A stretch of DNA of 12,319 bases from Desulfobacteraceae bacterium UBA5852 (GCA_002432195.1 DJGG01000222.1:14586-26904), one strand, 5' to 3'. Positions 1 to 8,251 are shown, numbered from the stretch's first letter. Translations and numbers: made by a program. Notes: generated by a model from the sequence alone, not told the origin.

Positions 1-2
1 GC

Positions 3-1121
3 CAGTACTTCGCCGCCGACGGGCCCCTGGAGCTGGCCGTCGGCGCCCACGAGGCCGTGCTGGCCGCTGTGGACGGGCATGGCCATAGGGCCGAGCAGCG
101 CCTGGCCTTTACCTGGGGGGTGGCGGGAGGGCCCATCGTGGCGGCCGCTGGAGGCCTCATGCTGGAAGGGGTGGAGATCCGGGAGCTGCGTACCGTGGAC
201 GGTGACGGCCTGGCCAACCCCGGAGAGGTGGTGCGCCTATACATCCGCCTGAGGCACCCGGGCGGTGAGCCGCTGCAGGGGCTCGCGGCCGAGCTGAGCT
301 CCTTCGATCCCCATGTGCGGGTGGAGACGCCGGGCCTGGAATTGGGAGACCTGGACGGAGGCGGTGAAGTCCTCCATTCCCCAGGGGGCTTCGATCTGCA
401 CATCGCCCCGGACCTGGGGGCCGTGAGCCGGCAGGACCCCTACCCCGTGCCGTTGCGGCTGAAAATCACCGACCAGACCGGAGAGGCGTGGGGATTCGAT
501 TTCGACCTGCCGGTCTTTCATTCGCGGGCCAACCCCGAAGGATCCATCCACCTGACCCTGGATCCTCAGGCCCGCAGCACCCAGGCGGCGCGTATTCTCC
601 TGCAGGGCGCGGCCCGGGCGCTTCCGGAGGAGAACCTGGAGGTCACGGTGTGGGTGAACGGGGCCGCCCTGAGGGCCGATTGGTCCCGGGCCAGCGGGCG
701 GTATTCGGCGGTGGCGGACCTGGCGGAGGGCGACAACCCCGTCGAAGTGGAGGCCTGCACCGCCGACGGCCGGCGCCGGCGGATCCAGGTGCTGGTCCAG
801 CGCCGCGTCGCCCACCGGCCGCCGACCCTGACCCTGACCGCGCCGGTCGAAGGGGCCTGGTTCGACGGGTGCGGTGATATCGCCGTGTCGGGGAGGTTCG
901 ACAGCGGCACGAGCCGGCTGGAGGAGGTGACGGTCAGCCTGCGGCCCCTGTCCGGCGGCAGCCCGCTGGATATCCCCGTCAGCGCGGCGGAAGGCCGCTT
1001 CTCGGGAAGCATCCCCGCCTACAGGGACAGCGGGCACTACGAGGTGCGGGCCACGTTGCGCACCGCCGAAGGGACGGCCGTGACCGTGGTGCACATCATC
1101 GAAATCGCCAGCTGCACCTGA
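3..1121 (+). CDS. Large Ig/CARDB-like repeat surface protein, 3' part only
   Basis: The reading frame is open to the left edge, so the true start lies outside; about 372 residues are visible. It looks like a string of beta-sandwich modules. The first residues read like the last strands of an Ig-like domain. At about residues 60-175 is a CARDB-like module with the typical entry DGDGLANPGE (residues 66-75), followed by alternating hydrophobic strands. An Ig-like module follows at about 180-269, and another from about 273 to the end, opening PPTLTLTAPVEGAWF. No membrane anchor or sorting motif is visible at the C terminus. Domains of this kind are usual in large extracellular or periplasmic adhesin-like proteins. 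The next gene begins 9 bases downstream, so it is probably the upstream member of the same operon. The family assignment of single modules is by pattern only, and no enzymatic motif is seen. Confidence 0.8.
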   Translation, partial: QYFAADGPLELAVGAHEAVLAAVDGHGHRAEQRLAFTWGVAGGPIVAAAGGLMLEGVEIRELRTVDGDGLANPGEVVRLYIRLRHPGGEPLQGLAAELSSFDPHVRVETPGLELGDLDGGGEVLHSPGGFDLHIAPDLGAVSRQDPYPVPLRLKITDQTGEAWGFDFDLPVFHSRANPEGSIHLTLDPQARSTQAARILLQGAARALPEENLEVTVWVNGAALRADWSRASGRYSAVADLAEGDNPVEVEACTADGRRRRIQVLVQRRVAHRPPTLTLTAPVEGAWFDGCGDIAVSGRFDSGTSRLEEVTVSLRPLSGGSPLDIPVSAAEGRFSGSIPAYRDSGHYEVRATLRTAEGTAVTVVHIIEIASCT

Positions 1122-1130
1122 GGCCGGCGC

Positions 1131-2954
1131 ATGTCCATGTTGCACACCCGAAAGCTGGCGAGGGGCGTATTGGTGCTGGCGGCGGTCTGGGTCTGGGGGA
1201 CCCTGGAGGCCGCCGGGCAGGTCCCGAGCTACCAGCGCCTGCGTCCGCTGACCACCGATCTGGGGGTCGTGGCGCCCGGGCGCGGTCAACCGTCCCTGGA
1301 CTACGAGCTTCTGGAAGAGGCCCGGGAGGTGGCGCTGCTGGTCGAGGATGCGGCCGGGCAGACCGTGGAGCGCCGCGTGGCGGTGGGGGTCAGGTCCGGC
1401 AGGTATGGCTTTCCCTGGGACGGTACCACCGCGGAGGGGCAACCGCTTCCGGCCGGCGCCTATCGCTTGCGCCTCCGGGCCGAATTCCCGGACGGGAGGG
1501 CCGAAGAGGCCCTGGCGCTGGTGCGGGTGGCGGACCGCCTGCCGGCGCACCTCGCTTCCCGGCCGCCGGCATTGCCTTCCGAAGAGCCGGCCCACCGCCT
1601 GTGGGGCCGTGTGGGGGGCTTCTGGCAGAAGGACAACGAACGAGAGGCTGGCACCGTCAGCCATGAGGAGCGGGCCACCCTGGGAGCGGCCTACCGGTCG
1701 CAGCCGACGGAGATGGAGGCTCTGCTGGACGTCCGGCGCCGCGAGCCTGGAGAGAGCGATCTGGGCGGCAGTTCGGGCCGGGTAGCGCGCCGCTGGGGGA
1801 CGGGCGACGCCTCCGCGGTGTTCCGGCGCGGGCTGAGCACATTCGACGATCCCCTGGTGTTGTTCAGCGATTTTCGCACCGAATACCGTAAGGCGGGTCT
1901 CCAGATCCGGCAGGCCGCGGGGGCCGCCCGCTTGAGCGGGTTGGGGTTTGTGGCCGAAGGCGATACGGCGAGCAAGGAGTCGGGGGGGGCGGTGCGGATG
2001 ACGCTGGACCTCTCCGGCGACACCCGTCTCGGGGCAACCGGCACCTATCGCCGCGTGGGCGCGGGGACGGAGGACCGGGGCGCAGACGAAGTGGTGGGCG
2101 CCCTGGACCTCCACTGGCGGCCGGACCTGGCGGGGGCGACCGAGCTCTTCTCGGAGGTGGCTCTCTCCCGGGGATTCGCCGACGACTGGGATGGGGCCCT
2201 GGTGGCCGGAGGGCGCTTCCGGCCCGCGGCCCGGCTCCAGGGGGAAGTGAGCCTGCTCCATCTGGGGGAGGATTTTTCAGCCTCTCTCAGCAACCCCCTC
2301 CGCGACGTCCAGGCCGATGCCTGGGGGGCGGCCACCAGCGGGGACCTGACGCTTCCGGATGCCGGCCCCCTCGAGGCCCCGGGCTTCTCCTGGAGCGCCT
2401 TCTGGCTTCGGCGCCACAGCCGCTCCCAGACCCGGGCGGAAGCCGACGCCACCCTGCGGATGGGCATCGGGGAGAGCATCGGCCTGTCGCTGAGCTGGCT
2501 GGGGTCCTGGGAAGATGTCGACGTCTTCCACTCCGTGCTTCTCAACGTCGACCGCCGCTGGAGCCCGCGCCTCTCCGGGCGGCTCCAAGGGGCTTTCACG
2601 GACAGCGGTTTCGAGCGTACCGGCCGTCTGCGCCTGGAGGGCGAGCTGCGGGACGGCCCGGACGGTCTCCGGATCGGCCTGGAGGGTGTCGCCCGCCATG
2701 ACGACGGGGACGAAGGCCGGGTGAACCGGGAACTGGCCCTCCTGGGAGATGCCTGGTGGCGGCAGTGGCGTGCCGGCGGCTTCGCCCGTGTGAACCGGCG
2801 GGACGACTCGCAAGGGCTGAATTTTTTCCTGCAAATCGAGCGGAATGTGGAGTGGCTTCACCGCTATCGGCTCCGCAGCTACATCGCTTTGGGGGATCGG
2901 GCGGCGTTCAAGGCCGCCGAGCAGGTGGAGATCGGGGTGGAGTTGAGCTTTTAG
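1131..2954 (+). CDS. Outer-membrane beta-barrel protein with N-terminal FlgD-like Ig domain
   Basis: 607 residues. A Sec signal peptide (basic start, hydrophobic 12-24, likely cut near residue 28-30) shows export. Residues about 55-135 match the FlgD-type Ig fold, with the hallmark WDGT..G..LPAGAYRL at 96-113. From about 157 to the end the protein is a long series of amphipathic beta strands separated by charged, Gly/Asp-rich turns. It ends in EIGVELSF, a typical outer-membrane beta-signal with terminal Phe, so I read the C-terminal 450 residues as an outer-membrane barrel. The ATG at 1131 has a weak GAGG overlapping the stop of the preceding gene; the ATG at 1137 is a possible alternative. 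The gene lies between a large Ig-like protein and a TPR lipoprotein with tiny gaps, which suggests a shared envelope role such as export or surface anchoring. That role is inferred. No known porin or transporter family was recognised. Confidence 0.85.
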   Translation: MSMLHTRKLARGVLVLAAVWVWGTLEAAGQVPSYQRLRPLTTDLGVVAPGRGQPSLDYELLEEAREVALLVEDAAGQTVERRVAVGVRSGRYGFPWDGTTAEGQPLPAGAYRLRLRAEFPDGRAEEALALVRVADRLPAHLASRPPALPSEEPAHRLWGRVGGFWQKDNEREAGTVSHEERATLGAAYRSQPTEMEALLDVRRREPGESDLGGSSGRVARRWGTGDASAVFRRGLSTFDDPLVLFSDFRTEYRKAGLQIRQAAGAARLSGLGFVAEGDTASKESGGAVRMTLDLSGDTRLGATGTYRRVGAGTEDRGADEVVGALDLHWRPDLAGATELFSEVALSRGFADDWDGALVAGGRFRPAARLQGEVSLLHLGEDFSASLSNPLRDVQADAWGAATSGDLTLPDAGPLEAPGFSWSAFWLRRHSRSQTRAEADATLRMGIGESIGLSLSWLGSWEDVDVFHSVLLNVDRRWSPRLSGRLQGAFTDSGFERTGRLRLEGELRDGPDGLRIGLEGVARHDDGDEGRVNRELALLGDAWWRQWRAGGFARVNRRDDSQGLNFFLQIERNVEWLHRYRLRSYIALGDRAAFKAAEQVEIGVELSF

Positions 2955-2970
2955 GGCGAAAGGGGGCGCC

Positions 2971-3873
2971 GTGGCCGGCAAGGGATTGATCGGTGCGTTG
3001 GGCTTGTTGGCGTTGATGGGCTGCAGCCTGGCGCGTACGGAATTCTATCGCGGGGAAACCCGCCATTTGTACTCCCGGGGGTGTGAGGCTTACGGCGCGG
3101 GGGAACTATCCCAGGCCCGGGAGCTGCTGACCCGCTTGGTGGAAGTGGATCCGGCCCACGCCCGGGGCCATGCCGTCCTGGGCCACCTGTCCATGGCGGG
3201 AGGGGATGGGGCCGCGGCAGGGGTCTTCTACCGCCAGGCCTTGACCCTCGACCCCGCCCTCACCGAGGCCCTCATTCCCTGGTTGGTCCAAGCCGAGGCG
3301 CTCCAAGGGGCGCAGCGCCTCGAGCTGGCAGGGGTGGATCTCCAGGGTCTCCTGGAGTTGCTAGAAGCCGGCAATGATGAACGCCTGCAGGAGATGCTGG
3401 AGGCCTGCCCGGCACTGGATGACCTGGCCCGGGACGCCTTTTCCTTGACCCCTCGAGAGCGTTGGCAGTTGCGGCGGCATGTCCTGCGCCGGCTCTTGAC
3501 CACCCCGGCAGCCCCTTCCGAAAGGCTGTTCGCCGGCCTGTTCCTGGGCGCCGAAGGGACGGCGGACCCGTTGGCGGTGCGGGCCCTGGAGACCTGGTTG
3601 GGGGATAACCCCTCCGATGCCCGCCGCCCCCTGGCGTTAAATCAACTGCTGGCTCTTTACCTGCGGCTAGGGGACACGGCGGCCTTTCTTGAGGCCTGGC
3701 AGCAGGCCGAAGCTGAAGGGGTGCCAGCCGCGGATCTGGCCCGGGCAGCGGGGTCGGCAGCCACAGGGGCGCCGGGTGATCAGCCGTCCCCTGTGCCGGA
3801 TGCCCCCCGGCGGCCGCATCCGGAGTCGGAAACGGGCTGGTTTCGCCTGGTAACCATGGGGCAGGGAGGTTGA
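2971..3873 (+). CDS. TPR-repeat outer-membrane lipoprotein
   Basis: 300 residues from a GTG start preceded by AAGGGGG a few bases upstream. The N terminus is a lipoprotein signal: a short basic start, a hydrophobic core and the lipobox LMGC with the acylated Cys at 18. Ser follows at +2 rather than the inner-membrane retention residue Asp, which suggests the outer membrane. Two tetratricopeptide repeats are seen at about 33-66 and 67-100 (pattern A..L...L..DP.H A...LG.L...G). After these comes a helical region without a recognised motif and a Pro-rich tail from about residue 265. TPRs act as protein-binding scaffolds. Placed between a barrel protein and a Sec-exported YD-repeat protein, it may bridge the two; this is inference. 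The stop is 2 bases before the preferred start of the next gene, indicating translational coupling. Confidence 0.85.
   Translation: MAGKGLIGALGLLALMGCSLARTEFYRGETRHLYSRGCEAYGAGELSQARELLTRLVEVDPAHARGHAVLGHLSMAGGDGAAAGVFYRQALTLDPALTEALIPWLVQAEALQGAQRLELAGVDLQGLLELLEAGNDERLQEMLEACPALDDLARDAFSLTPRERWQLRRHVLRRLLTTPAAPSERLFAGLFLGAEGTADPLAVRALETWLGDNPSDARRPLALNQLLALYLRLGDTAAFLEAWQQAEAEGVPAADLARAAGSAATGAPGDQPSPVPDAPRRPHPESETGWFRLVTMGQGG
3863..3869 (+). promoter_or_regulatory. Ribosome binding site deciding the YD-repeat protein start
   Basis: AGGGAGG lies 6 bases before GTG at 3876. The longer alternative TTG at 3870 immediately abuts this Shine-Dalgarno sequence and cannot use it, so GTG 3876 is the likelier start. 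The site lies inside the last codons of the TPR lipoprotein gene. Confidence 0.7.
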
Positions 3874-3875
3874 CG

Positions 3876-6800
3876 GTGGGTGCTGCGGGTCGTCGGTGGG
3901 TGCCGGTCGTCTGGATGGTGTTGTGGCTGTTTCCGGGTTTCGGCCGGGTGTGGGCCGGCGACGGCGAGATCCATTTCGACGTCACCATGGTGCCGGTGGT
4001 GAAGGTTTCGGCGGTGACAGCCTCCCGGGGACAGACGGCCCGGGAGTTGGCCCTGCGGGCGGAGCTGAACTATCCCCAGGCGCTGGACCATGTGGACGTG
4101 GTCTGGCGTCTGGAGGGAGGGGCGGGGGATGCCCGGGTGACTCCGCGAGATCGCGGCACGGCCACCCTGGTGCTGGGGGCGGGGAACGAAGCGTTCACGG
4201 TGGTGGCCTGCGCCAGCGACGGGTCCAAAGAGGCCGGATGCCGGAAGCTCACCCTGCAGAGCGAGTTGCTGTCGGCCGCCATGGACCAGGCTCGCTGGGA
4301 GGAGATCGTCGAGCAGGACTGGGACGACGTGCTCTGCCTCGGCCGGGAAAACGAGGCCCTGCGGTACGTCTTCGCCAAGGTGGGCTCCCGGGTCAACACC
4401 GTCACCGGGGAGTACAACCGGGAGCACACCGATCTCCTGGTGAAGGTGGCCGGTGGGGCGCTGGCGGTGAGGCGGGCGTATCGGCGCGGCGCCTGGCACT
4501 GGCAGGGGTTGGGGGAGCCCCTGGGGCTGGAGCGGGGGACGAGGGGGGATTTGGCGGCCCTGGTGCGGGAGGGGGTGCGCTACCTTGCGGAGGAGAACGA
4601 TCTCGCGCTGTTCGCCGCCGGGAACAACCGCTTGCGGCAGACGGCGGACGGCTTCCGCTGGGAGAGCCGGGACGGCCGCTGGGAGCGGTATGCGGCCGAT
4701 GGGCGGAAGCTCTCCTTCGGGCACCGGGGAGGGCTCGTGGGAAGCCTGATCTACCGCGGTGGGCGGCTGGCCGGGGTGGCCGACCGCAAGGGAGCGGTGC
4801 GGATCCATCTGCTGTATGACGCCGCAGGGCGCCTCAGCATGGCCTCCGACGGGGTCGCCCGCTGGGCCGGGTACGACTGGGAGGCAGGGCGCCTGCGGGC
4901 GGTGACCTGGGCCGACGGCCGGCGCCGGCGCTTCTTCTACGATGCGGAAGGGCGCTTGATCCGGGTGGTGAATCCGGGCGGGGCGGAAACCCGGATTGCA
5001 TACGATTTCTTCGGCAAAGTCATCGAAGTGCGCGACGGCGACGGCGCCGACCACCGCTTCCGTTACACGTTCGACCCCCAGCGCGGGCTCTACCGGGTGG
5101 AGCGCCGGAGTCCCGGGGAAGCCCTGCAGGAGGTCTGGTACGATGCCCGCGGCGAGGCCCGGGAGGTGCGGCGGGTGGGAAAGCTGGTGTGGCGGACGGA
5201 CCGCAACGGGTCGCAATTGGTGATCACGGACGCCGCCGGGCGGGTCACGGTAAAGCGCTTCGACGCCTGGGATCGGCTGCAGGAAGTGATCTTCCCGGAC
5301 GGCAGCCGCCGGCTCTGGGAGTACGATTCCGACCGCGGGCTGCTGGTGCGGCAGGTAGACGAAATGGGGGTGGAGACCCGCTTCGCCTACGACGAGGCCG
5401 GTCGGAGGGTGGAGCAGGTGGAGGCCGCGGGCACGGAGGTGGAGCGGATCACCCGCTGGCAGTGGGATGCGGACGGCAATCTCGTAAATCGCGTGCGGGC
5501 GGCCGGCCGCGCCGAGGAGGCCGTGGAAGTCATGGGCTATGATGCCGACGGCCGCCGTATCTGGATGAAGGATCCCGCCGGCGGGGTGACCCGCTTCGCC
5601 TATGACGAAACCGGCGACCTGGTGGAGATTTGCGACCCCGCGGGTGCTTGCCGGCGCATGGACTACGACCCTATGGGCCGACGCGTGGCCGTCACCGATG
5701 CCCTCGGGCACACCACCCGCTGGTCCTGCGACCGCCGGGGTGATCCCGTCCTGAAAACCGATTCCCTGGGGAGGGTGAGCCGCATGGTGCGGGATCCCCA
5801 AGGATGGCCGGTGCGGCTGCTGGATGCCGCCGGTGGCGTCACGGCCTGGGATTACGATGCCGCCCGTCGCCTGGTGAGTCGCACCGACCCGGCGGGCAAG
5901 CAGGTGCGCTGGGGGTACGATGAGATCGGCCGCCTGGCTTGGCAGGAGGACGGCGGGGGGAACCGCATTGCCTGGGAGTATGGGGAATCGGCAGATCCGG
6001 CAGAGGGCGGCTGCCGGGCATGCGGAGATGGGGCGGAGGACCGTCCGGCGCGGCAGATCTTCCCCACGTTCATCCGGGAGTTCGCCTACGATTCCCGGGG
6101 CAGAGTCGTGGCGCGTACGGATCTGGCCGGAGAAGAACGCCTGACCACCGCCTTCACCTACGATACGGCGGGTCGCCTGGCCGGAATTGACGATCCGGCA
6201 GGTCGATCATGGTGCTTGCGGCGGGACGCGCTGGGCCGCGTGAGGACCGTGGTGGACCCCTTGGGCAACGAAACCCATTACACTTACGATGCCTTGGACC
6301 GCCTGGTGGCCTTCACGGACGGCAACGGCCATGCCCACCGCCGGGTATACGACGGGATGGGGCGCCTGATTGCCGAAACCCGCCCCCTGGGCCAGACGAC
6401 ACGCTACGCTTACGATGCCGCGGGCCGCCTGATGGAGTTGCTCCGCGCCTCGGGCCGCACGTCCCGTTTCACCTACGACATTCTGGGCCGCCTGATCCGC
6501 ACGCGGCACTTCGACGGGCCCCGTGAGACCGGCTCCGCATCCACCATCACCATGGTCTACGACGCCGCGGGCAATCTCGTATCTTACGATGACGGCATCA
6601 CCCGCGGCGTTTACGCCTACGATGCTTTGGACCGCAGGATCATCGAGACCGTTGACTTTGGGGATTTCACCCTCAAGCAGCATTACGGCTTCGAGGCCAA
6701 CGGGCGGCGCGGCGCTTACACCGGCCCGGACGGGGTAACCCGCCGCTACGCTTACGATGCGGCCGACCGCCTGGTGGCCATAGGGGTACCGGGGCTCGGC

Positions 6801-8195
6801 GCGATCCAGGCGGGGGAGTACTTGTGGAACCAACCCGGCAGCGTGGCGGTTCCAGGGGGGAGCATGCGCCGGAACGCCTTCGACGGATTCGGACGCGTCC
6901 GCAGCATAGCGGTGGCCGATCCGCAGGGGCAGGTCCTGATGGACTACCGGTACGGCTATGATAAACTGGGGCAGGTGACGCACCTGGCAACGGAGCGCGG
7001 AAGCGTGTCTTACACTTATGATGCGCTCAACCGCCTGACGGGGGTGGATCACCCGGACCGGACGGACGAATTCTTTACCTACGACGCGGCGGGCAACCGC
7101 CTGAGCTCGGCGGAAGAGCCCACCTGGACCTACAACGCCAACGACGAGCTGGAAGCCTGCGGCGCCGCCCGGCTCGCATACGATGCGGACGGCAACGTGG
7201 TCAGCAGGGAAGACGCCGGCGGGCGCATCCACTACCACTACAACGCGGAGGGACGGTTGTCCCGGGTCACCGACGGCGCGGGCCGGGAAATCGCCGCTTA
7301 CGGGTACGATCCCTTTGGCCGCCGGGTCTGGAAGGCGGTGGACGGGAAGAAGACCTGGTTCCACTACGCCGAAGAGGGCCTCGCAGGCGAATACGATGCC
7401 AAAGGCCGGGCCCTGCGCACCTACGGCTGGAGCCCCCAGGGCCAATGGGGCACCGACCCCCTCTGGATGCAGGAAAACGGGCGCACGTGGTTCTACCACA
7501 CCGACCACCTGGGCACCCCGGTGACGATGAGCGACCCGGACGGCAAGGTAGTATGGGAGGCGAACTGGCAGGCTTTCGGCCAGGCCCGGGTGAGCCCAAC
7601 TTCCAAGGTGGCCAACCACCTGCGCCTCGCCGGGCAGTATGCCGATGCCGAGACGGGGCTGCATGACAACTTCTATAGGACTTACGACCCCGCGACCGGC
7701 AGATATTGGCAGACCGATCCGCTGGGGTTGGCGGGAGCTTTTGGGGGATACGCTTATGTGCAAAGCAACCCTATTAACTTCATAGATCCGCTAGGGCTGC
7801 TGCAGTTTAGATATCATGGCAATTGGGGAGGCCCGGGTTGGGCTGCGGGCAAATATTTGAAGGAGGCGATGCTAACTCAAAGAGATTTCGATAAAATCGT
7901 GGCAACAGACGACAGGGACAGGTGCTATAAGGAGCACGATATGTGCATATGGGAATGTTATAATGATATGCGCGAAGATATTTCGTGCGAAGAAGGCTGG
8001 TCCTTAAGCAACTGTATAGAAGACTGTGATCATATGGTGGGTACTTGTTTGTTGAAGATAGGTCCTTGGCAGGAGTGTTTTTGGCTAACTGATCGAGGCG
8101 AAGATGAGAACGGCAACCAACGTGTTGGATTGCCAGTCTTTACCCCTCTAGAAGCAACCTTATTTCATACCTTGATTCCGATCTTCATCCATTGA
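3876..8195 (+). CDS. Sec-exported YD-repeat (RHS) polymorphic toxin with phospholipase A2-like tip
   Basis: 1439 residues from GTG 3876. Residues 1-27 are a signal peptide (likely cut VWA|GD). Residues 28-128 are Ig-like. VNTVTGEY at 173-180 marks the usual entry to an RHS protein. About thirty degenerate YD repeats (Y-D-x-x-G-R-L) follow from about residue 312, with the late motif DHLGTP near 1211. The RHS core ends with DPLG at 1281 and DPLGL at 1304-1308. In characterised RHS/TcC proteins the core forms a hollow cocoon and cuts itself after such a junction. The remaining 131 residues are a PLA2-like domain (separate entry). There is no PAAR domain, no N-terminal transmembrane pair and no VgrG or EagR neighbour, so type VI delivery is not supported. 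Composition shifts to AT-rich just before the junction. The toxin role is inferred from architecture and motifs. Confidence 0.93.
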   Translation: MGAAGRRWVPVVWMVLWLFPGFGRVWAGDGEIHFDVTMVPVVKVSAVTASRGQTARELALRAELNYPQALDHVDVVWRLEGGAGDARVTPRDRGTATLVLGAGNEAFTVVACASDGSKEAGCRKLTLQSELLSAAMDQARWEEIVEQDWDDVLCLGRENEALRYVFAKVGSRVNTVTGEYNREHTDLLVKVAGGALAVRRAYRRGAWHWQGLGEPLGLERGTRGDLAALVREGVRYLAEENDLALFAAGNNRLRQTADGFRWESRDGRWERYAADGRKLSFGHRGGLVGSLIYRGGRLAGVADRKGAVRIHLLYDAAGRLSMASDGVARWAGYDWEAGRLRAVTWADGRRRRFFYDAEGRLIRVVNPGGAETRIAYDFFGKVIEVRDGDGADHRFRYTFDPQRGLYRVERRSPGEALQEVWYDARGEAREVRRVGKLVWRTDRNGSQLVITDAAGRVTVKRFDAWDRLQEVIFPDGSRRLWEYDSDRGLLVRQVDEMGVETRFAYDEAGRRVEQVEAAGTEVERITRWQWDADGNLVNRVRAAGRAEEAVEVMGYDADGRRIWMKDPAGGVTRFAYDETGDLVEICDPAGACRRMDYDPMGRRVAVTDALGHTTRWSCDRRGDPVLKTDSLGRVSRMVRDPQGWPVRLLDAAGGVTAWDYDAARRLVSRTDPAGKQVRWGYDEIGRLAWQEDGGGNRIAWEYGESADPAEGGCRACGDGAEDRPARQIFPTFIREFAYDSRGRVVARTDLAGEERLTTAFTYDTAGRLAGIDDPAGRSWCLRRDALGRVRTVVDPLGNETHYTYDALDRLVAFTDGNGHAHRRVYDGMGRLIAETRPLGQTTRYAYDAAGRLMELLRASGRTSRFTYDILGRLIRTRHFDGPRETGSASTITMVYDAAGNLVSYDDGITRGVYAYDALDRRIIETVDFGDFTLKQHYGFEANGRRGAYTGPDGVTRRYAYDAADRLVAIGVPGLGAIQAGEYLWNQPGSVAVPGGSMRRNAFDGFGRVRSIAVADPQGQVLMDYRYGYDKLGQVTHLATERGSVSYTYDALNRLTGVDHPDRTDEFFTYDAAGNRLSSAEEPTWTYNANDELEACGAARLAYDADGNVVSREDAGGRIHYHYNAEGRLSRVTDGAGREIAAYGYDPFGRRVWKAVDGKKTWFHYAEEGLAGEYDAKGRALRTYGWSPQGQWGTDPLWMQENGRTWFYHTDHLGTPVTMSDPDGKVVWEANWQAFGQARVSPTSKVANHLRLAGQYADAETGLHDNFYRTYDPATGRYWQTDPLGLAGAFGGYAYVQSNPINFIDPLGLLQFRYHGNWGGPGWAAGKYLKEAMLTQRDFDKIVATDDRDRCYKEHDMCIWECYNDMREDISCEEGWSLSNCIEDCDHMVGTCLLKIGPWQECFWLTDRGEDENGNQRVGLPVFTPLEATLFHTLIPIFIH
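4809..7520 (+). repeat. Degenerate YD/RHS repeat array within the toxin gene
   Basis: Protein-level repeats of roughly 20-21 residues with the core Y-D-x-x-G-R-L-x run through this stretch. At DNA level they show as recurring tacgatgc...ggccgcctg blocks about 60 bases apart. They encode the beta-strand spiral of the RHS shell. They are diverged in sequence and are not a CRISPR or tandem DNA repeat. Confidence 0.9.
7800..8192 (+). other. Toxin tip: secreted phospholipase A2-like domain
   Basis: Residues 1309-1439, starting after DPLGL. Compared with the textbook PLA2 numbering, W1317-G-G-P-G1321 matches the calcium loop Y28-C-G30-x-G32. D1348-R-C1350 and H1354-D1355-M-C1357 match the helix D42-x-C44...H48-D49-x-C51, where His48 is the catalytic base and Asp49 binds calcium. 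C1384-D1385-x5-C1391 matches C98-D99-x5-C105. The PLA2 disulfides 44-105 and 51-98 are therefore conserved. Both partners of the 29-45 disulfide are absent together (G1318 and Y1351). Four further cysteines (1361, 1371, 1380, 1401) could form two more bridges, fitting a periplasmic or extracellular enzyme. The loop between calcium site and catalytic helix is longer than in animal PLA2. Predicted activity is calcium-dependent lipid ester hydrolysis; this is inferred. Confidence 0.75.
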
Positions 8196-8251
8196 CACTC
8201 GAGAAAGCAAAGCGACTTTTCCGATTTGAACTCCAAGATACAAGGTGAGAT

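Noticed and set aside
237..2261. A 674-codon open frame on the minus strand
   Set aside because: It is antisense to two well-supported exported proteins. Its translation is Pro/Arg/His/Gly-rich low-complexity text with no domain, as expected for a shadow in GC-rich DNA.
3780..5801. A 673-codon open frame on the minus strand opposite the RHS gene
   Set aside because: It mirrors the YD repeats (recurrent His/Pro-rich phrases), has no ribosome site, and spans the end of the TPR lipoprotein gene.
4809..7520. Regularly spaced DNA similarity as a CRISPR array or satellite
   Set aside because: The similarity follows protein YD repeats in one continuous frame, and units vary in length and sequence.
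6207..7763. A 518-codon open frame on the minus strand opposite the RHS core
   Set aside because: Its repeated Val/Gly/Ile phrases are the antisense image of the YD repeats, and it stops being open where composition changes.
3876..8195. Type VI secretion effector
   Set aside because: The protein starts with a cleavable Sec signal peptide and has no PAAR domain, and no type VI gene or adaptor is present in the window.
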